Positions 27,332 through 39,279 of a stretch of 64,000 bases of DNA are shown here, piece by piece. Where the stretch lies: contig CP074573.1 in assembly GCA_018394295.1 (NCBI GenBank), forward strand, positions 3,042,543 through 3,106,542. The letters run 5' to 3'. Made by a program: the position numbers and the translations under genes. Origin of the DNA: Mycoplasmatota bacterium. GTDB taxonomy: Bacteria > Bacillota_I > Bacilli_A > Haloplasmatales > Haloplasmataceae. Position 1 is the stretch's first letter. Each line of letters starts with the position of its first letter. Under the pieces are notes generated by a model, which was not told the DNA's origin, did not search any database, and saw only the letters and a list, made by a program, of their open reading frames with translations.

Positions 27332-27697
27332 ATGGCAAAATTAACAACTACTGAAATTATTGAGTCATTAAAAGAGATGACAATTTTAGAATTAAATGAT
27401 TTAGTTAAAGCAATTGAAGAAGAGTTTGGTGTGACTGCTGCTGCGCCTGTGGCTGTTGCTGGTGGAGCACAAGAAGAAGCTGCTCAAACTGAATTTGATG
27501 TTGTATTAACAAGTGCAGGAGCATCAAAAATCAAAGTTATCAAAGTTGTACGTGAGTTAACTGGATTAGGATTAAAAGAAGCAAAAGCTTTAGTAGATTC
27601 AGCTCCTCAAGCAGTAAAAGAAAAAGTATCTGAAGAAGAAGCTAATACTATCAAAGCACAATTAGAAGAAGTTGGCGCTGTTGTTGAAGTTAAGTAA
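27332..27697 (+). CDS. rplL: 50S ribosomal protein L7/L12
   Basis: L7/L12 recruits translational GTPases. It has 121 residues: an N-terminal dimerisation segment ([19 protein letters not shown]), an Ala-rich hinge and the C-terminal domain with [20 protein letters not shown]. It follows rplJ after 27 bases with AAGGAGG. A strong terminator follows. Confidence 0.97.
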   Translation: MAKLTTTEIIESLKEMTILELNDLVKAIEEEFGVTAAAPVAVAGGAQEEAAQTEFDVVLTSAGASKIKVIKVVRELTGLGLKEAKALVDSAPQAVKEKVSEEEANTIKAQLEEVGAVVEVK

Positions 27698-27714
27698 TAG
27701 TAAATAGTATGATT

Positions 27715-27745
27715 AACCTGGGAAGTGAGCCTTCTCAGGTTTTTG
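27715..27745 (+). terminator. Terminator of rplJ-rplL
   Basis: AACCTGGGAAG (27715-27725) pairs with CTTCTCAGGTT (27731-27741), 11 pairs including one G-U, followed by TTTT. Confidence 0.85.
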
Positions 27746-27798
27746 TACTTCTTTTTTTTGAAATCTTTTTAGTTAAATTTGTTGTGAGGTGAATACTT

Positions 27799-28398
27799 TT
27801 GACAAATCATTACTATAATAATAATTTAGATACGAAAAGTGAAGAAAGAACACTTGAATTTCAATTATTAACAGAAAGATTGAAGTTTATAACAGATAAT
27901 GGTGTTTTTTCTAAAAAGACAATTGATTATGGAACCCGAGTATTGGTAAAAGGTTGCACGATGGAGTCGTGGTATAAAAATGTATTAGACATAGGTTGTG
28001 GTTATGGTCCTATCGGAATAAGTTTAGCTAAGGAGTTTTCTGATATTCATTTTGATTTAATTGATATTAATTTAAGAGCCATAAACTTAGCGAGAAGAAA
28101 TGCAAAATTAAATAATTTGAAAAATATTTCCATTTTTGAAAGTAATATTTTTAAAATGATTAATACTAGTTATGATTGTATTCTTACAAATCCTCCTATT
28201 AGGGCAGGAAAAAGAGTAGTGCATCAAATTTTAGAAGAGTCGATTGATTACTTGAATAATAAAGGATCAATCTACATCATTATACAAAAAAAGCAAGGCG
28301 CTGCCTCAGCTATGGATAAATTAAATCAGATATACGGAAACTGTGAAATCATTTGTCGAGATAAAGGTTATTACCTGCTTAAAAGTGTAAAAAAATAA
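27799..28398 (+). CDS. RsmC/YbxB-like class I methyltransferase
   Basis: This 199-residue protein starts at TTG 27799 behind GAGGTGA. The SAM-binding motif is VLDIGCGYGPIGISLAK near residue 65, and the catalytic motif NPPIRAGK (about 132-139) is that of small-subunit RNA or base N-methyltransferases related to RsmC. It lies between rplL and rpoB like Bacillus ybxB. The RNA target is not known from sequence. Confidence 0.87.
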   Translation: MTNHYYNNNLDTKSEERTLEFQLLTERLKFITDNGVFSKKTIDYGTRVLVKGCTMESWYKNVLDIGCGYGPIGISLAKEFSDIHFDLIDINLRAINLARRNAKLNNLKNISIFESNIFKMINTSYDCILTNPPIRAGKRVVHQILEESIDYLNNKGSIYIIIQKKQGAASAMDKLNQIYGNCEIICRDKGYYLLKSVKK

Positions 28399-28408
28399 AA
28401 AAAATATA

Positions 28409-28437
28409 TTGACCTAAATTTATCATTATGATATTAT
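28409..28437 (+). promoter_or_regulatory. Promoter for rpoB-rpoC
   Basis: TTGACC (28409-28414) and TATTAT (28432-28437) are 17 bases apart. A perfect TATAAT overlaps further down at 28440-28445 at poor spacing. Confidence 0.6.
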
Positions 28438-28521
28438 TATATAATGCCTATATATTGTTTAAAAAAGGTTAAATATATAAAACTCCTAAAATATCTATCT
28501 TATAATTAAGGGGTGGTTCTC

Positions 28522-31500
28522 TTGAACACACAAAACAAAAATTACAAAGAAATCAGATACGGAAGAAAAAGAATACGTCGAAATTATTCTCGTATTAGTG
28601 GAGCTCTTGAATTACCTAATCTAATTGAAATTCAAACGAATTCTTTTGGGAAATTTTTAAACGAAGGTATGACTCGAATGTTTAATGATATTTCACCAAT
28701 AAAAGATCATAGTGAGAATTTAATATTAGAATTTGTTGGGCACGATATTGGATTACCTAAATATGAGGTTCTGGATGCTAAAGAACGTGATGTTACTTAT
28801 TCTGCACCATTAAAAGTGAAAATTAGGTTAACCAATTTAGAAAAACAAGAAGCGGTTGAACAAGAAGTATTTATGGGTGATTTACCATTAATGACAGAGA
28901 CAGGAACTTTTATTATTAATGGAGCTGAGCGGGTAATTGTAACACAATTAGTGCGCTCATCAGGTGTTTATTTCAGTAATAAAGATATTGATAAGAAAAG
29001 TGGAAAAGAAAAAATTAGTGGTCAAATTATACCAACTCGTGGTGCTTGGTTAGAATTTGAAGAAGATGCTAAGCAAATTGCCTATGTTCGTGTTGACCGA
29101 ACACGTAAATTACCAGTAACGGTATTGTTAAAGGCATTAGGGCTTATATCAAGAGAAGAAATTCTTGATATATTTGGTGAAAATCTTTTATTATTAAATG
29201 CTTTTGACAAAGATAGCACTGAAAATTGCCAAGAAGCATTGCTTGAAATTTATGAAAAATTACGCCCGGGAGAACCGCCAACCATAGAAGGAGCTAGAAG
29301 CTTATTTTTTGCTCGCTTTTTTGACGATAAGCGTTATGATTTAGCAGCGGTTGGTCGTTATAAATTTAATAAAAAGTTAAACTTTTTCAATCGATTAGTT
29401 GATAATGAACTTGCTGAACCTTTGATTGATAGCGAAACTGGTGAAGTTTTATTTGAGGCTGGTCATGTCTTTAAACAAGAAGATTATGATAATATGATTG
29501 AAAATAATGTTGATATATCCGCTATTAACAGAAAAAGAATATCTTTATTTGAACCTTTAGAGGATTTTGACTGTTATGTTCAAAGTGCTACGGTGAAAGT
29601 GTTAAATGAAGACGGAGAGCCAATAGATTTAGTGGTTGTTGGTAATAACCAAAGGGAAGAAAAATTAGTAGTTACAACAAGTGATATTATTGCCGCAGTT
29701 AGTTATTATTTTAATTTAAATTATGGTGTTGGAAATTTTGATGATATTGACCATTTAGGTAATAGAAGATTAAGACTTGTTGGAGAATTACTTCAAAACC
29801 AATTTAGAATTGGTTTAACGAGAATGGAAAGAGTCGTTCGTGAAAGAATGTCAACACAAGAAGCTGAACATTTAACACCACAGAATCTAATTAATATTAG
29901 ACCGGTAACAGCGGCTATTAAAGAGTTTTTTGGAAGTTCTCAATTATCACAATTTATGGATAAAGTAAATCCATTAGCAGAGATATCGAATAAACGTCGT
30001 TTATCAGCACTTGGACCTGGTGGGTTAACAAGAGAAAGAGCTTCAATGGAAGTTCGAGATGTGCATTATTCACATTATGGACGTATGTGCCCAATTGAAA
30101 CACCTGAAGGACCAAACATTGGTTTAATTAACCAGTTAGCGACTTATGCAAAAGTAAATGATTATGGATTCATTGAAACAGCATATCGTAAAGTTAGAGT
30201 AATTGATGGAAAAGCATATATTACCGATGAAATTGATTATTTCACTGCTGATGAAGAGGATTATTATGTTTTATCTCAAGCTAATCTAAAAATTGATGAA
30301 AATAGAATGATTGTTGATGAAAAAGTAATTGCACGTCATCGTGGTGCAACTATTATGGTTAGCCCACTAGATGTTAATTATGTTGATGTTTCACCTAAAC
30401 AAATTGTTTCAGTAGCGACAGCTTGTATTCCTTTCTTAGAGCATGATGATGCCAATCGTGCGTTAATGGGAGCTAACATGCAGCGTCAAGCAATTCCTCT
30501 TTTAGTTCCTGAGGCACCAATTGTTGGAACGGGAATTGAATATAAGGCAGCTAAAGATGCTGGTTCAGCTGTTATTGCGAAAAAATCTGGTGTGGTTGAA
30601 TATGCGGATGCTAAAGTAATTCGTATACGCAATTTACAAGGTGGATTAGATAAGTATAAGTTAATAAAATTTGTTCGTTCAAATCAAAGTACTTGTGTTA
30701 ATCAAAAACCAATTGTATCTATTGGTGAAACAGTTGAGGCAGGAGAAGTTATTGCTGATGGATTCTCAATGGATCAAGGTGAATTAGCGCTAGGTAGAAA
30801 TGTTTTAGTTGCCTTCATGACTTGGAATGGATATAACTATGAAGATGCAATTATAATGAGTGAACGTCTTGTAAAAGATGATGTGTATACATCAATTCAT
30901 ATAGAAGAATATGAAATTGAAGCACGTGATACTAAACTTGGACCTGAGGAAATAACTCGAGATATTCCAGGTGTTAGTGATGATTCGTTAAAAGACTTAG
31001 ATGAACGCGGAATCATACGTGTTGGAGCAGAAGTTAAAGAAGGTGGCTATTTGGTCGGAAAAGTTACCGCAAAAGGTCAGACTGACTTATCCGCTGAAGA
31101 AAGATTGCTACATGCTATCTTTGGAGAAAAAGCTCGTGAAGTACGTGATACCTCCCTACGAGTTCCTCATGGTGGTGAAGGAATTATCCATGATGTTAAG
31201 CATTTCACCCGTAAAAACGGGGATGAAATGGCACCGGGTGTAAATGAGGTTATTCGAGTTTACATCGTTCAAAAGCGAAAAATCTCTGAAGGAGATAAAA
31301 TGGCTGGACGTCATGGAAACAAAGGTGTAATCTCAAAAATACTACCAGAGGAAGATATGCCATTCTTACCAGATGGAACAGTATGTGATATCATGTTAAA
31401 CCCATTAGGAGTTCCATCACGGATGAATATTGGACAAATATTAGAATTACATCTAGGGATGGCGGCAAGAAAATTAGGCATTCATGTTGCTACACCAGTA

Positions 31501-32148
31501 TTTGATGGTGTGCAAATTGAAGACCTAGATGCTATTATTCGTGAAGCGAATATGGCACAAGATGCGAAAACTAAACTTTATGATGGAAGAACTGGTGAAG
31601 AATTCGATAATCGTATTTCTGTAGGCGTTATGTATATGATTAAGTTAGCTCACATGGTTGATGATAAATTACATGCTCGTTCAACAGGACCTTATTCATT
31701 AGTTACACAACAACCACTTGGTGGTAAGGCACAATTTGGAGGTCAAAGATTTGGTGAAATGGAAGTTTGGGCCCTTGAAGCTTATGGTGCCGCTTATACA
31801 CTTCAAGAAATCTTAACTGTAAAATCTGATGATATTGTTGGTCGAGTTAAAGTTTACGAAGCCATTATTAAAGGCGAACCTATTCCAGACCCAGGAGTGC
31901 CTGAATCATTCCGTGTACTGATTAAAGAACTTCAGGCATTAGGAATGGATGTAAAAATTACGAATGCAGAACATACTGAGATTGAATTAAAAGATAGTTT
32001 GTTAGAAGAATCTACTGTAAGAGAAATTAGTGGAATTGAAGATGAATATCGTTTAGAATATCGAAATAAATCAAATGATATAGACAATAATGATAATAAT
32101 GATGAAGTGCTCGTTGATGATGACGATATAGAAGATGATGCTGAATAA
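28522..32148 (+). CDS. rpoB: RNA polymerase beta subunit
   Basis: This is the catalytic-core subunit. I take TTG 28522 as the start ([14 protein letters not shown]), because AAGGGG lies about 8 bases before it. The in-frame GTG at 28513 falls inside the site. This gives 1208 residues. The rifampicin pocket reads [14 protein letters not shown] then [17 protein letters not shown]. The position equivalent to E. coli His526 is Asn (codon 29989-29991). The polymerase core ends with [24 protein letters not shown]. An acidic, Asn/Asp-rich tail closes the protein. Confidence 0.97.
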   Translation: MNTQNKNYKEIRYGRKRIRRNYSRISGALELPNLIEIQTNSFGKFLNEGMTRMFNDISPIKDHSENLILEFVGHDIGLPKYEVLDAKERDVTYSAPLKVKIRLTNLEKQEAVEQEVFMGDLPLMTETGTFIINGAERVIVTQLVRSSGVYFSNKDIDKKSGKEKISGQIIPTRGAWLEFEEDAKQIAYVRVDRTRKLPVTVLLKALGLISREEILDIFGENLLLLNAFDKDSTENCQEALLEIYEKLRPGEPPTIEGARSLFFARFFDDKRYDLAAVGRYKFNKKLNFFNRLVDNELAEPLIDSETGEVLFEAGHVFKQEDYDNMIENNVDISAINRKRISLFEPLEDFDCYVQSATVKVLNEDGEPIDLVVVGNNQREEKLVVTTSDIIAAVSYYFNLNYGVGNFDDIDHLGNRRLRLVGELLQNQFRIGLTRMERVVRERMSTQEAEHLTPQNLINIRPVTAAIKEFFGSSQLSQFMDKVNPLAEISNKRRLSALGPGGLTRERASMEVRDVHYSHYGRMCPIETPEGPNIGLINQLATYAKVNDYGFIETAYRKVRVIDGKAYITDEIDYFTADEEDYYVLSQANLKIDENRMIVDEKVIARHRGATIMVSPLDVNYVDVSPKQIVSVATACIPFLEHDDANRALMGANMQRQAIPLLVPEAPIVGTGIEYKAAKDAGSAVIAKKSGVVEYADAKVIRIRNLQGGLDKYKLIKFVRSNQSTCVNQKPIVSIGETVEAGEVIADGFSMDQGELALGRNVLVAFMTWNGYNYEDAIIMSERLVKDDVYTSIHIEEYEIEARDTKLGPEEITRDIPGVSDDSLKDLDERGIIRVGAEVKEGGYLVGKVTAKGQTDLSAEERLLHAIFGEKAREVRDTSLRVPHGGEGIIHDVKHFTRKNGDEMAPGVNEVIRVYIVQKRKISEGDKMAGRHGNKGVISKILPEEDMPFLPDGTVCDIMLNPLGVPSRMNIGQILELHLGMAARKLGIHVATPVFDGVQIEDLDAIIREANMAQDAKTKLYDGRTGEEFDNRISVGVMYMIKLAHMVDDKLHARSTGPYSLVTQQPLGGKAQFGGQRFGEMEVWALEAYGAAYTLQEILTVKSDDIVGRVKVYEAIIKGEPIPDPGVPESFRVLIKELQALGMDVKITNAEHTEIELKDSLLEESTVREISGIEDEYRLEYRNKSNDIDNNDNNDEVLVDDDDIEDDAE

Positions 32149-32203
32149 TTCAAGTCTTGTATCAATATAAAATAAACAATAACCTTACAGGGAGGTAAGA
32201 ACC

Positions 32204-35200
32204 TTGGTTGATGTAAATAATTTTAATTTTATGAAAATTGGATTATCTTCGCCAGAAAAAATTCATGAATGGTCTCATGGTGAAGTACTTAAACATGAAA
32301 CAATCAATTATCGTACGTTAAAACCTGAAAAAGATGGATTGTTTTGTGAAAGAATTTTTGGTCCTACTAAGGATTGGGAATGTAACTGTGGAAAGTACAA
32401 AAAAATTCGATATAAAGGGGTTGTCTGTGACAGATGTGGTGTAGAAGTCACACAATCTAAAGTTCGTCGTGAACGAATGGGACATATTGAACTTGCAGCA
32501 CCAGTTGCACATATATGGTATTTCAAAGGAATTCCTTGTCGCATGGCATTGCTTTTAGATATGTCGCCGAAATCATTAGAAGAAGTAATGTACTTTATTT
32601 CATATGTCGTTATAGACCCAGGTACTACACCTTTATTGAAAAAACAAATATTAAGTGAAAAAGAATATGAAAAATATGAACGTGAATATGGTAATAAGTT
32701 CAAAGCAGGTATGGGTGCTGAAGCAATAAAGAAATTACTTCAAGAAATCAATCTAGATAAAGAAGCTAAAAATCTACGTGATGATTTAAAAGTAACTCAA
32801 GGACAAAAACATGCAAAAGTGATTAAACGTCTTGAAGTTGTTGAAGCATTTAAACATTCTAGTAATCGTCCGGAATGGATGATTTTAGAAGCATTACCTG
32901 TAATACCACCAGAAATACGTCCAATGATTCAATTAGATGGAGGACGTTTCGCTACTAGTGATTTAAATGATTTATATAGAAGAGTTATTAATCGTAATAA
33001 CCGTTTAAAAAAATTAATTGAAATTGGAGCACCAAGTATTATTGTTCGAAATGAAAAACGGATGCTTCAAGAAGCAGTGGATGCTTTGATTGATAATGGA
33101 CGTCGTGGTAAAGCAATTATGGGTGCTGGTAATAGACCTTTGAAATCTTTATCACATACGTTAAAAGGAAAACAAGGTCGATTCCGTCAAAACTTATTAG
33201 GAAAACGTGTTGATTATTCCGGTCGTTCTGTTATTGTTGTTGGACCAAGCTTAAAGATGTATCAATGTGGTTTACCTAAAGAAATGGCTTTGGAATTATT
33301 TAAACCTTTTGTGATTAGACAATTAGTTGAAAGATCAATTGCTCAGAATATTAAGGGTGCTAAAAAATTAATAGAGCGTCTTGATGATAGAGTATGGGAT
33401 ATTGTAGAAGATGTTATTAGAGAACATCCTGTCTTATTAAACCGTGCGCCTACACTTCATAGATTGGGAATTCAAGCGTTTGAACCTAAACTTGTTGAAG
33501 GGCGTGCTATAAGATTACATCCACTTGTAACGCCAGCATTTAATGCTGACTTTGATGGAGACCAAATGGCAGTCCACGTACCACTTTCTCAAGAAGCACA
33601 AGCGGAAGCTAGATTGTTAATGCTTGCATCTAACAACATTCTAAATCCAAAAGATGGAAAACCAGTTGTAACTCCATCTCAAGATATGGTTTTAGGAAAT
33701 TACTACTTGACGATCGAAAAAGAAAATGAGATAGGTGAAGGTACTGTCTTTAAAAATAAGAATGAAGCAGTGATGGCTTATGAAAATAAATTTATTACCC
33801 TTCATTCAAGAATTGCAATTCCAACAAGTGCTTTAGTAAATAAAAAATTTAATGAAAAATATGAAAATCATTATTTAATTACAACATTAGGAAAATTAAT
33901 CTTTAATGAAATTCTTCCACCTTCATTCCCATATTTAAATGAACCATCAAAAGAAAACTTAGAAGTAGACATTCAAAGTTATCATTTTGTTTCTCAAGGT
34001 GAAAACATTAAAGAATTTATCGCTAATAAGAAAACTGTAGAACCGTTTAAAAAGAAATTTTTAGGGTTAATTATTTTAGAAATCTTCCGTCAATTTAAAA
34101 CGACAGAAACTTCTAGAATGCTTGACAACATGAAAAATTTAGGTTTTAAGTATTCAACATTAGCAGGAATGACTATTTCTTATACAGATGTTGTGATATC
34201 AGAAGAAAAATATAAAAAGATTGATGATACGCAAGAAAAGGTTGATAAAATTAATCAAGTATACCAACGTGGTTTATTAACTAATAATGAACGTTATCGT
34301 TGTGTTATTAAAGAATGGGAAACAGCAAAAGAAGAAATGAAAGATATTGTCATGAAAGGATTATCGAAAGAAAATCATATATTCATGATGCAAGATTCTG
34401 GGGCTCGTGGTAATGCTTCTAACTTCTTACAATTAGCTGGTATGCGTGGATTAATGGCCAACCCGAAAGGTGAAACTATTGAATTACCAATTACTTCATC
34501 ATTCCGTGAAGGATTAACCGTATCTGAATTCTTTATCTCAACACATGGTGCGCGTAAAGGATTAGCCGATACAGCATTGAAAACAGCTGACTCTGGTTAT
34601 TTAACACGTCGTTTAGTAGATGTTGCACAAGATGTAATCGTTAGAGAAGAAGATTGTGGAACTGATAAAGGTGTTAGAGTTAGCGAAATTGTAATTGGAA
34701 AAGAAAAAATAGAATCTTTAGGAGAACGGATTGCAGGACGCTATTTAGCGAAAGATGTGTATTATCCTGGTTCTAAAGATATAATTGCTCGATGCAATTC
34801 ATATATTGATGAAGATATGGCTCGTGAAATTGTGGATGCTGGTGTAGAAGAAGTTTATATCCGTAGTTTATTAACCTGTGACGCTAAGCATGGTGTTTGT
34901 AAAAAATGTTATGGACGTAATTTAGCAACAGGTGAAATAGTTGAAATTGGTGAAGCAGTTGGTGTTATGGCTGCGCAATCAATTGGAGAACCAGGAACAC
35001 AATTAACAATGCGTACATTCCATACCGGTGGGGTAGCAGGATCTGATATCACGCAAGGTTTACCTCGTGTACAAGAGTTATTTGAAGCTAGAAATCCGAA
35101 AGGTCGAGCTTATATTTCTGAAATAGATGGTGTCATCTTGAAAAAGGAACTTAAAAAAGATGGTAGATATGAAGTTCGTGTTCATAATGAAAATACTGAT

Positions 35201-35851
35201 GATGAAAAATCATATCTGTTACCTTATGGATTAGAACCTATTGTTAATGAAAAACAAGAAATAAAAGCTGGAGACCTAATAACAGAAGGTCCAATTGACC
35301 CTAAAGAATTACTTCGTGTAAAAGATGTTGAGAGTGCTCAACAGTATATTTTAAGAGAAGTACAACGTGTTTATAGAGCACAAGGGGTTGAAATTCAAGA
35401 TAAGCATATCGAAGTTATTATTCGTCAGATGATGCAAAAAGTTAAAATTGCTCAAACAGGTGATACTGAATTATTACCAGGTCAAATGATTTCTAAACAT
35501 GATTTTGATGAGCATAATTCAAAAATAGATATCTTAGCAGGACAACACCCAGCTATTGGTGTACCTGTGATGTTACGTATTACGAAAGCAGCACTTGAAA
35601 CTGATTCGTTCTTATCAGCAGCTTCATTCCAAGAAACGACAAGAGTGTTAACTGATGCTGCTATTAAAGGTAAAGTTGATAAATTATTGGGATTAAAAGA
35701 AAATGTAATTATTGGTAAATTGATCCCAGCAGGTACTGGTGTTGTTCCTGTGGATAATATTCAAGTAGAAATTAATGAACCTATAATTGATGAAGAACTT
35801 GATGATAGTGAATCTTATGATTTTTTTCAACAAAAACCAGCAAATTATTAA
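32204..35851 (+). CDS. rpoC: RNA polymerase beta' subunit
   Basis: This is the largest RNAP subunit, with 1215 residues. It starts at TTG 32204 behind GGGAGGTAAG. The N-terminal zinc ribbon ([20 protein letters not shown]), the catalytic loop [12 protein letters not shown] that binds the active-site Mg ions, and the second zinc site ([15 protein letters not shown]) are intact. Trigger-loop region [16 protein letters not shown] is canonical. It follows rpoB after 55 bases. Confidence 0.97.
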   Translation: MVDVNNFNFMKIGLSSPEKIHEWSHGEVLKHETINYRTLKPEKDGLFCERIFGPTKDWECNCGKYKKIRYKGVVCDRCGVEVTQSKVRRERMGHIELAAPVAHIWYFKGIPCRMALLLDMSPKSLEEVMYFISYVVIDPGTTPLLKKQILSEKEYEKYEREYGNKFKAGMGAEAIKKLLQEINLDKEAKNLRDDLKVTQGQKHAKVIKRLEVVEAFKHSSNRPEWMILEALPVIPPEIRPMIQLDGGRFATSDLNDLYRRVINRNNRLKKLIEIGAPSIIVRNEKRMLQEAVDALIDNGRRGKAIMGAGNRPLKSLSHTLKGKQGRFRQNLLGKRVDYSGRSVIVVGPSLKMYQCGLPKEMALELFKPFVIRQLVERSIAQNIKGAKKLIERLDDRVWDIVEDVIREHPVLLNRAPTLHRLGIQAFEPKLVEGRAIRLHPLVTPAFNADFDGDQMAVHVPLSQEAQAEARLLMLASNNILNPKDGKPVVTPSQDMVLGNYYLTIEKENEIGEGTVFKNKNEAVMAYENKFITLHSRIAIPTSALVNKKFNEKYENHYLITTLGKLIFNEILPPSFPYLNEPSKENLEVDIQSYHFVSQGENIKEFIANKKTVEPFKKKFLGLIILEIFRQFKTTETSRMLDNMKNLGFKYSTLAGMTISYTDVVISEEKYKKIDDTQEKVDKINQVYQRGLLTNNERYRCVIKEWETAKEEMKDIVMKGLSKENHIFMMQDSGARGNASNFLQLAGMRGLMANPKGETIELPITSSFREGLTVSEFFISTHGARKGLADTALKTADSGYLTRRLVDVAQDVIVREEDCGTDKGVRVSEIVIGKEKIESLGERIAGRYLAKDVYYPGSKDIIARCNSYIDEDMAREIVDAGVEEVYIRSLLTCDAKHGVCKKCYGRNLATGEIVEIGEAVGVMAAQSIGEPGTQLTMRTFHTGGVAGSDITQGLPRVQELFEARNPKGRAYISEIDGVILKKELKKDGRYEVRVHNENTDDEKSYLLPYGLEPIVNEKQEIKAGDLITEGPIDPKELLRVKDVESAQQYILREVQRVYRAQGVEIQDKHIEVIIRQMMQKVKIAQTGDTELLPGQMISKHDFDEHNSKIDILAGQHPAIGVPVMLRITKAALETDSFLSAASFQETTRVLTDAAIKGKVDKLLGLKENVIIGKLIPAGTGVVPVDNIQVEINEPIIDEELDDSESYDFFQQKPANY

Positions 35852-35900
35852 ATAATAATGCTTATGGAAAATATATTTTATAAGATTAATAAGAAATGTA

Positions 35901-35929
35901 TTGACATCATTCTCGTTAATTGATAAAAT
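35901..35929 (+). promoter_or_regulatory. Strong promoter for the str operon (rpsL-rpsG-fusA)
   Basis: Consensus TTGACA (35901-35906) lies 17 bases before TAAAAT (35924-35929), with TGA making an extended -10. It sits about 120 bases before rpsL, leaving a leader with a terminator-like hairpin. Confidence 0.8.
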
Positions 35930-35951
35930 ATTAAAGGCTTTTGTGAAAAAC

Positions 35952-35988
35952 ATGTTTTGCAGGGTTTCTTGCAAAACATAGTTTTTTG
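35952..35988 (+). terminator. Attenuator-like terminator in the rpsL leader
   Basis: ATGTTTTGCA (35952-35961) and TGCAAAACAT (35970-35979) form a perfect 10-bp stem, followed by AG and six T. It lies downstream of the promoter and upstream of rpsL. It could stop rpoC read-through and also attenuate the str transcript. Confidence 0.7.
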
Positions 35989-36046
35989 ACAAATATGAAC
36001 CACCTGGATATGTGGTACTAGATTCTAAATGAAAGGAGGAAATAAT

Positions 36047-36460
36047 ATGCCTACAATTAGTCAATTAGTTCGTAAAGGTCGTTCTACAAAATCGACTAAA
36101 TCAAAATCACCGCATTTAAATATTGGTTATAATAGCTTAGAGAAAAAATTTACTGACACTAAATCTCCACAAAAACGAGGCGTTTGTACACGTGTTGGAA
36201 CAATGACACCAAAAAAACCAAACTCTGCGTTACGTAAATTTGCTCGTGTTCGTTTAACAAATGGTTTAGAAGTTACAGCTTATATTCCTGGTATCGGACA
36301 TAAATTACAAGAGCATAGTGTGGTCTTAATTCGTGGTGGACGTGTAAAAGACTTGCCAGGGGTACGTTATCATATTGTACGTGGTACTCTAGATGCTACT
36401 GGTGTTGAAAACAGAAAACAAAGTCGTTCATTATATGGAGCAAAGAGACCTAGAAAATAA
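36047..36460 (+). CDS. rpsL: 30S ribosomal protein S12
   Basis: S12 lines the decoding centre. I take ATG 36047 ([11 protein letters not shown]) after AAAGGAGGA, giving 137 residues, the usual length. [18 protein letters not shown] (with the decoding-centre Lys) and [17 protein letters not shown] carry wild-type residues at the classical streptomycin-resistance sites. Confidence 0.97.
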   Translation: MPTISQLVRKGRSTKSTKSKSPHLNIGYNSLEKKFTDTKSPQKRGVCTRVGTMTPKKPNSALRKFARVRLTNGLEVTAYIPGIGHKLQEHSVVLIRGGRVKDLPGVRYHIVRGTLDATGVENRKQSRSLYGAKRPRK

Positions 36461-36462
36461 TC

Positions 36463-36588
36463 AATTTTATTAATTTATAATAGCAATTAATAGAACAAAT
36501 AATTAATTTTATTAATTTATAAAAGAAATTAATAGAGCAAATAATTAATTTTATTAATTTATAATGAAAATTAATGAAAGGAGGAGAT
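36463..36588 (+). repeat. Three tandem 42-bp hairpin-forming repeats before rpsG
   Basis: The block AATTTTATTAATTTATAA recurs at 36463, 36505 and 36547, an exact 42-base period. Each unit holds ATTAATTT and a complement (AAATTAAT or AATTAAT) about 7 bases later, so each can fold into a small AT-rich hairpin. The last unit runs into the rpsG Shine-Dalgarno site. Function is unknown; see findings. Confidence 0.85.
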
Positions 36589-36592
36589 TTAG

Positions 36593-37063
36593 ATGCCTCG
36601 TAAAGGTAGTGTACCTAAAAGAGATGTATTACCAGATCCAATTTATAATTCAAAGTTAGTTACTAGATTAATTAACAACATTATGTTAGATGGTAAAAAA
36701 GGTGTTGCTCAAGGGATTTTATATGGTGCTTTTAAAAGAATAGAAGCTAAGACAGATAAAAATCCACTTGAAGTATTTGAAACAGCACTTGAAAACATTA
36801 TGCCTATTCTTGAAATTAGATCACGTCGTATTGGTGGAGCTAACTATCAAGTACCAATTGAAGTACGTCAAGATCGTCGTGTTACCTTAGGGTTACGTTG
36901 GTTAACGCAATATGCGCGTTTACGTAACGAAAAAGTAATGGAAGAAAGATTAGCAAATGAAATTATTGATGCTTCAAACAATATAGGTGCTTCTGTGAAA
37001 AAACGTGAAGATACTCATAAGATGGCTGAAGCTAATAAGGCATTTGCACATTATCGTTGGTAA
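36593..37063 (+). CDS. rpsG: 30S ribosomal protein S7
   Basis: S7 nucleates assembly of the 30S head. It has 156 residues, starting at ATG 36593 after [30 protein letters not shown] and [14 protein letters not shown] are typical. It follows rpsL after an unusual repeat-filled spacer of 132 bases. Confidence 0.97.
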   Translation: MPRKGSVPKRDVLPDPIYNSKLVTRLINNIMLDGKKGVAQGILYGAFKRIEAKTDKNPLEVFETALENIMPILEIRSRRIGGANYQVPIEVRQDRRVTLGLRWLTQYARLRNEKVMEERLANEIIDASNNIGASVKKREDTHKMAEANKAFAHYRW

Positions 37064-37121
37064 TAAAAGCATAAAATTTGTATAAACTATTCGAGATAGA
37101 CTTACTCACAGGAGGTAAAAC

Positions 37122-39191
37122 ATGAGTAGAGCATTCCCGTTAGATAGAACTCGTAATATTGGGATTATGGCTCACATTGATGCAGGTAAAACAACAACGA
37201 CTGAGCGTATTCTATATTACACTGGAAGAATTCACAAAATTGGTGAAGTTCACGAAGGTGCTGCAACAATGGACTGGATGGAACAAGAACAAGAACGTGG
37301 AATTACAATTACCTCAGCTGCTACAACTGCTCAATGGAATGATTTTAGAATCAATATTATTGATACTCCAGGGCACGTAGATTTTACAGTTGAAGTTGAA
37401 CGTTCATTACGTGTTTTAGACGGTGCTGTTACGGTATTGGATGCACAATCAGGGGTAGAGCCACAAACAGAAACTGTGTGGCGTCAAGCAACAACATATG
37501 GGGTGCCTAGAATTGTTTATTGTAATAAAATGGATAAGATAGGAGCAGATTTTAGCTATTCTATCCAAACATTACATAAACGACTAGGAGCTAATGCTCA
37601 TGCTATTCAAATGCCTATTGGAGCAGAGGATCAATTCCGTGGTATTATAGACCTTATCGAAATGAAAGCTTATTTTTATCATAGCGATGATGGGACAAAT
37701 ATCGAAGTAACTGAAATTCCAGAAGAGTATTTAGAAGAAGCACAAATTAGTAGAGAAGCATTAGTTGAAGCAGTTGCAGAAACTGATGAAGAATTAATGA
37801 TTAGATATTTAGAAGGAGAAGAAATTTCTGTTTCTGAATTAAAAGAAGCCATCCGTACGGCAACTTGTAAGGTAGAATTTTACCCAGTATTATGTGGTTC
37901 ATCATTTAAAAATAAAGGTGTACAACTTATGTTAAATGCAGTTGTAGACTATTTACCAGCACCTACTGATGTTCCAGCTATTAAAGGAACAACAAATGAT
38001 GGTGCAGAAGTTGAACGACATGCAAATGATGAGGAACCATTCTCAGCATTAGCATTTAAAATCATGACTGACCCATTCGTTGGAAGATTAACATTTTTCC
38101 GCGTGTATTCGGGTACAATTAATTCAGGTTCATATATATTAAATTCAACAAAAAATCAACGCGAAAGACTTGGTCGTATTCTACAAATGCATGCAAATCA
38201 TCGTGAAGAGATTAAAAAAGTTTATTCTGGTGATATAGCAGCTGCAGTAGGATTAAAACATACGACTACAGGTGACACATTGTGTGATCAAACAAGTCCT
38301 GTTATTCTAGAATCTATGGAGTTTCCAGAACCAGTTATTTCGGTTGCTATTGAACCAAAATCTAAAGCTGACCAAGATAAAATGGGTCTAGCATTACAGA
38401 AATTATCTGAAGAAGATCCAACTTTCCGTGCTTCAACAGACAAAGAAACTGGTGAAACAATTATTGAAGGAATGGGTGAATTACATCTTGATATAATTGT
38501 TGATCGTATGAAACGTGAGTTTAAAGTTTCAGCAAATGTTGGTGCACCACAAGTTGCTTATCGTGAAACGATTAGAAATAGTGCAGAATGTGAAGGTAAA
38601 TTCGTACGCCAATCTGGAGGTCGTGGACAATATGGACATGTTTGGATTCGTTTTGAACCAAATGACCGCGGTGAAGGGTATGAATTTAAAGATGAAATAG
38701 TAGGGGGAACTGTTCCAAGAGAATATATCCCAGCTGTTCAAAAAGGTCTTAGTGAAGCATTAGAAAATGGTTTACTTGCTGGTTATCCAGTTGTTGACGT
38801 TAAAGCTGCTTTATATGATGGATCTTATCATGATGTCGATTCTTCAGAAATGGCATTTAAAATTGCTGCATCTATGGCATTAAAAGAAGCTGCAAAAAAA
38901 TGTCATGCTGTTATATTAGAACCAATTATGGCTGTAGAAGTAGTTGTTCCTGAGGATTATTTAGGAACTGTAATTGGTGATATTGTAAGCCGTCGTGGAC
39001 GTCCAGAAGGACAAGAACAAAGAGGAAATGCGCAAGTAATTAAAGCGGGTATTCCTTTAAGTGAAATGTTTGGATATGCAACATCACTTCGTTCAAACAC
39101 ACAAGGGCGCGGAACTTTCGTAATGCAAATTGATCATTATGAAGAAGTTCCAAAATCAATTTCGGAAGAAATTATTAAGAAAAATAGTTAA
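37122..39191 (+). CDS. fusA: Elongation factor G
   Basis: EF-G drives translocation. It has 689 residues, slightly shorter than the roughly 692 of Bacillus. G1 is [10 protein letters not shown], switch II is [10 protein letters not shown]4 is NKMDK, and the domain IV segment [12 protein letters not shown] carries the family loop. ATG 37122 follows AGGAGG. Confidence 0.97.
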   Translation: MSRAFPLDRTRNIGIMAHIDAGKTTTTERILYYTGRIHKIGEVHEGAATMDWMEQEQERGITITSAATTAQWNDFRINIIDTPGHVDFTVEVERSLRVLDGAVTVLDAQSGVEPQTETVWRQATTYGVPRIVYCNKMDKIGADFSYSIQTLHKRLGANAHAIQMPIGAEDQFRGIIDLIEMKAYFYHSDDGTNIEVTEIPEEYLEEAQISREALVEAVAETDEELMIRYLEGEEISVSELKEAIRTATCKVEFYPVLCGSSFKNKGVQLMLNAVVDYLPAPTDVPAIKGTTNDGAEVERHANDEEPFSALAFKIMTDPFVGRLTFFRVYSGTINSGSYILNSTKNQRERLGRILQMHANHREEIKKVYSGDIAAAVGLKHTTTGDTLCDQTSPVILESMEFPEPVISVAIEPKSKADQDKMGLALQKLSEEDPTFRASTDKETGETIIEGMGELHLDIIVDRMKREFKVSANVGAPQVAYRETIRNSAECEGKFVRQSGGRGQYGHVWIRFEPNDRGEGYEFKDEIVGGTVPREYIPAVQKGLSEALENGLLAGYPVVDVKAALYDGSYHDVDSSEMAFKIAASMALKEAAKKCHAVILEPIMAVEVVVPEDYLGTVIGDIVSRRGRPEGQEQRGNAQVIKAGIPLSEMFGYATSLRSNTQGRGTFVMQIDHYEEVPKSISEEIIKKNS

Positions 39192-39279
39192 TTAAAAATA
39201 GACATCTAATACTTGCATAATTGCAAGTAGTAATGTAAAATAAAATTGTTAAATTGTAAAATTAAGGAGGAAAATACAA

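Noticed and set aside
31932-32165. Minus-strand Ser-rich frame opposite the rpoB tail
   Set aside because: It is the antisense of the acidic Asp/Asn-rich tail of RpoB and has no independent signals.
35986-36014. Second promoter before rpsL (TTGACA with TATGTG)
   Set aside because: The -35 is perfect but the -10 is poor and overlaps a small hairpin; the promoter at 35901-35929 is much better.
36463-36588. Tandem 42-bp repeats as a CRISPR array
   Set aside because: There are no unique spacers; the whole unit repeats and cas genes are absent.
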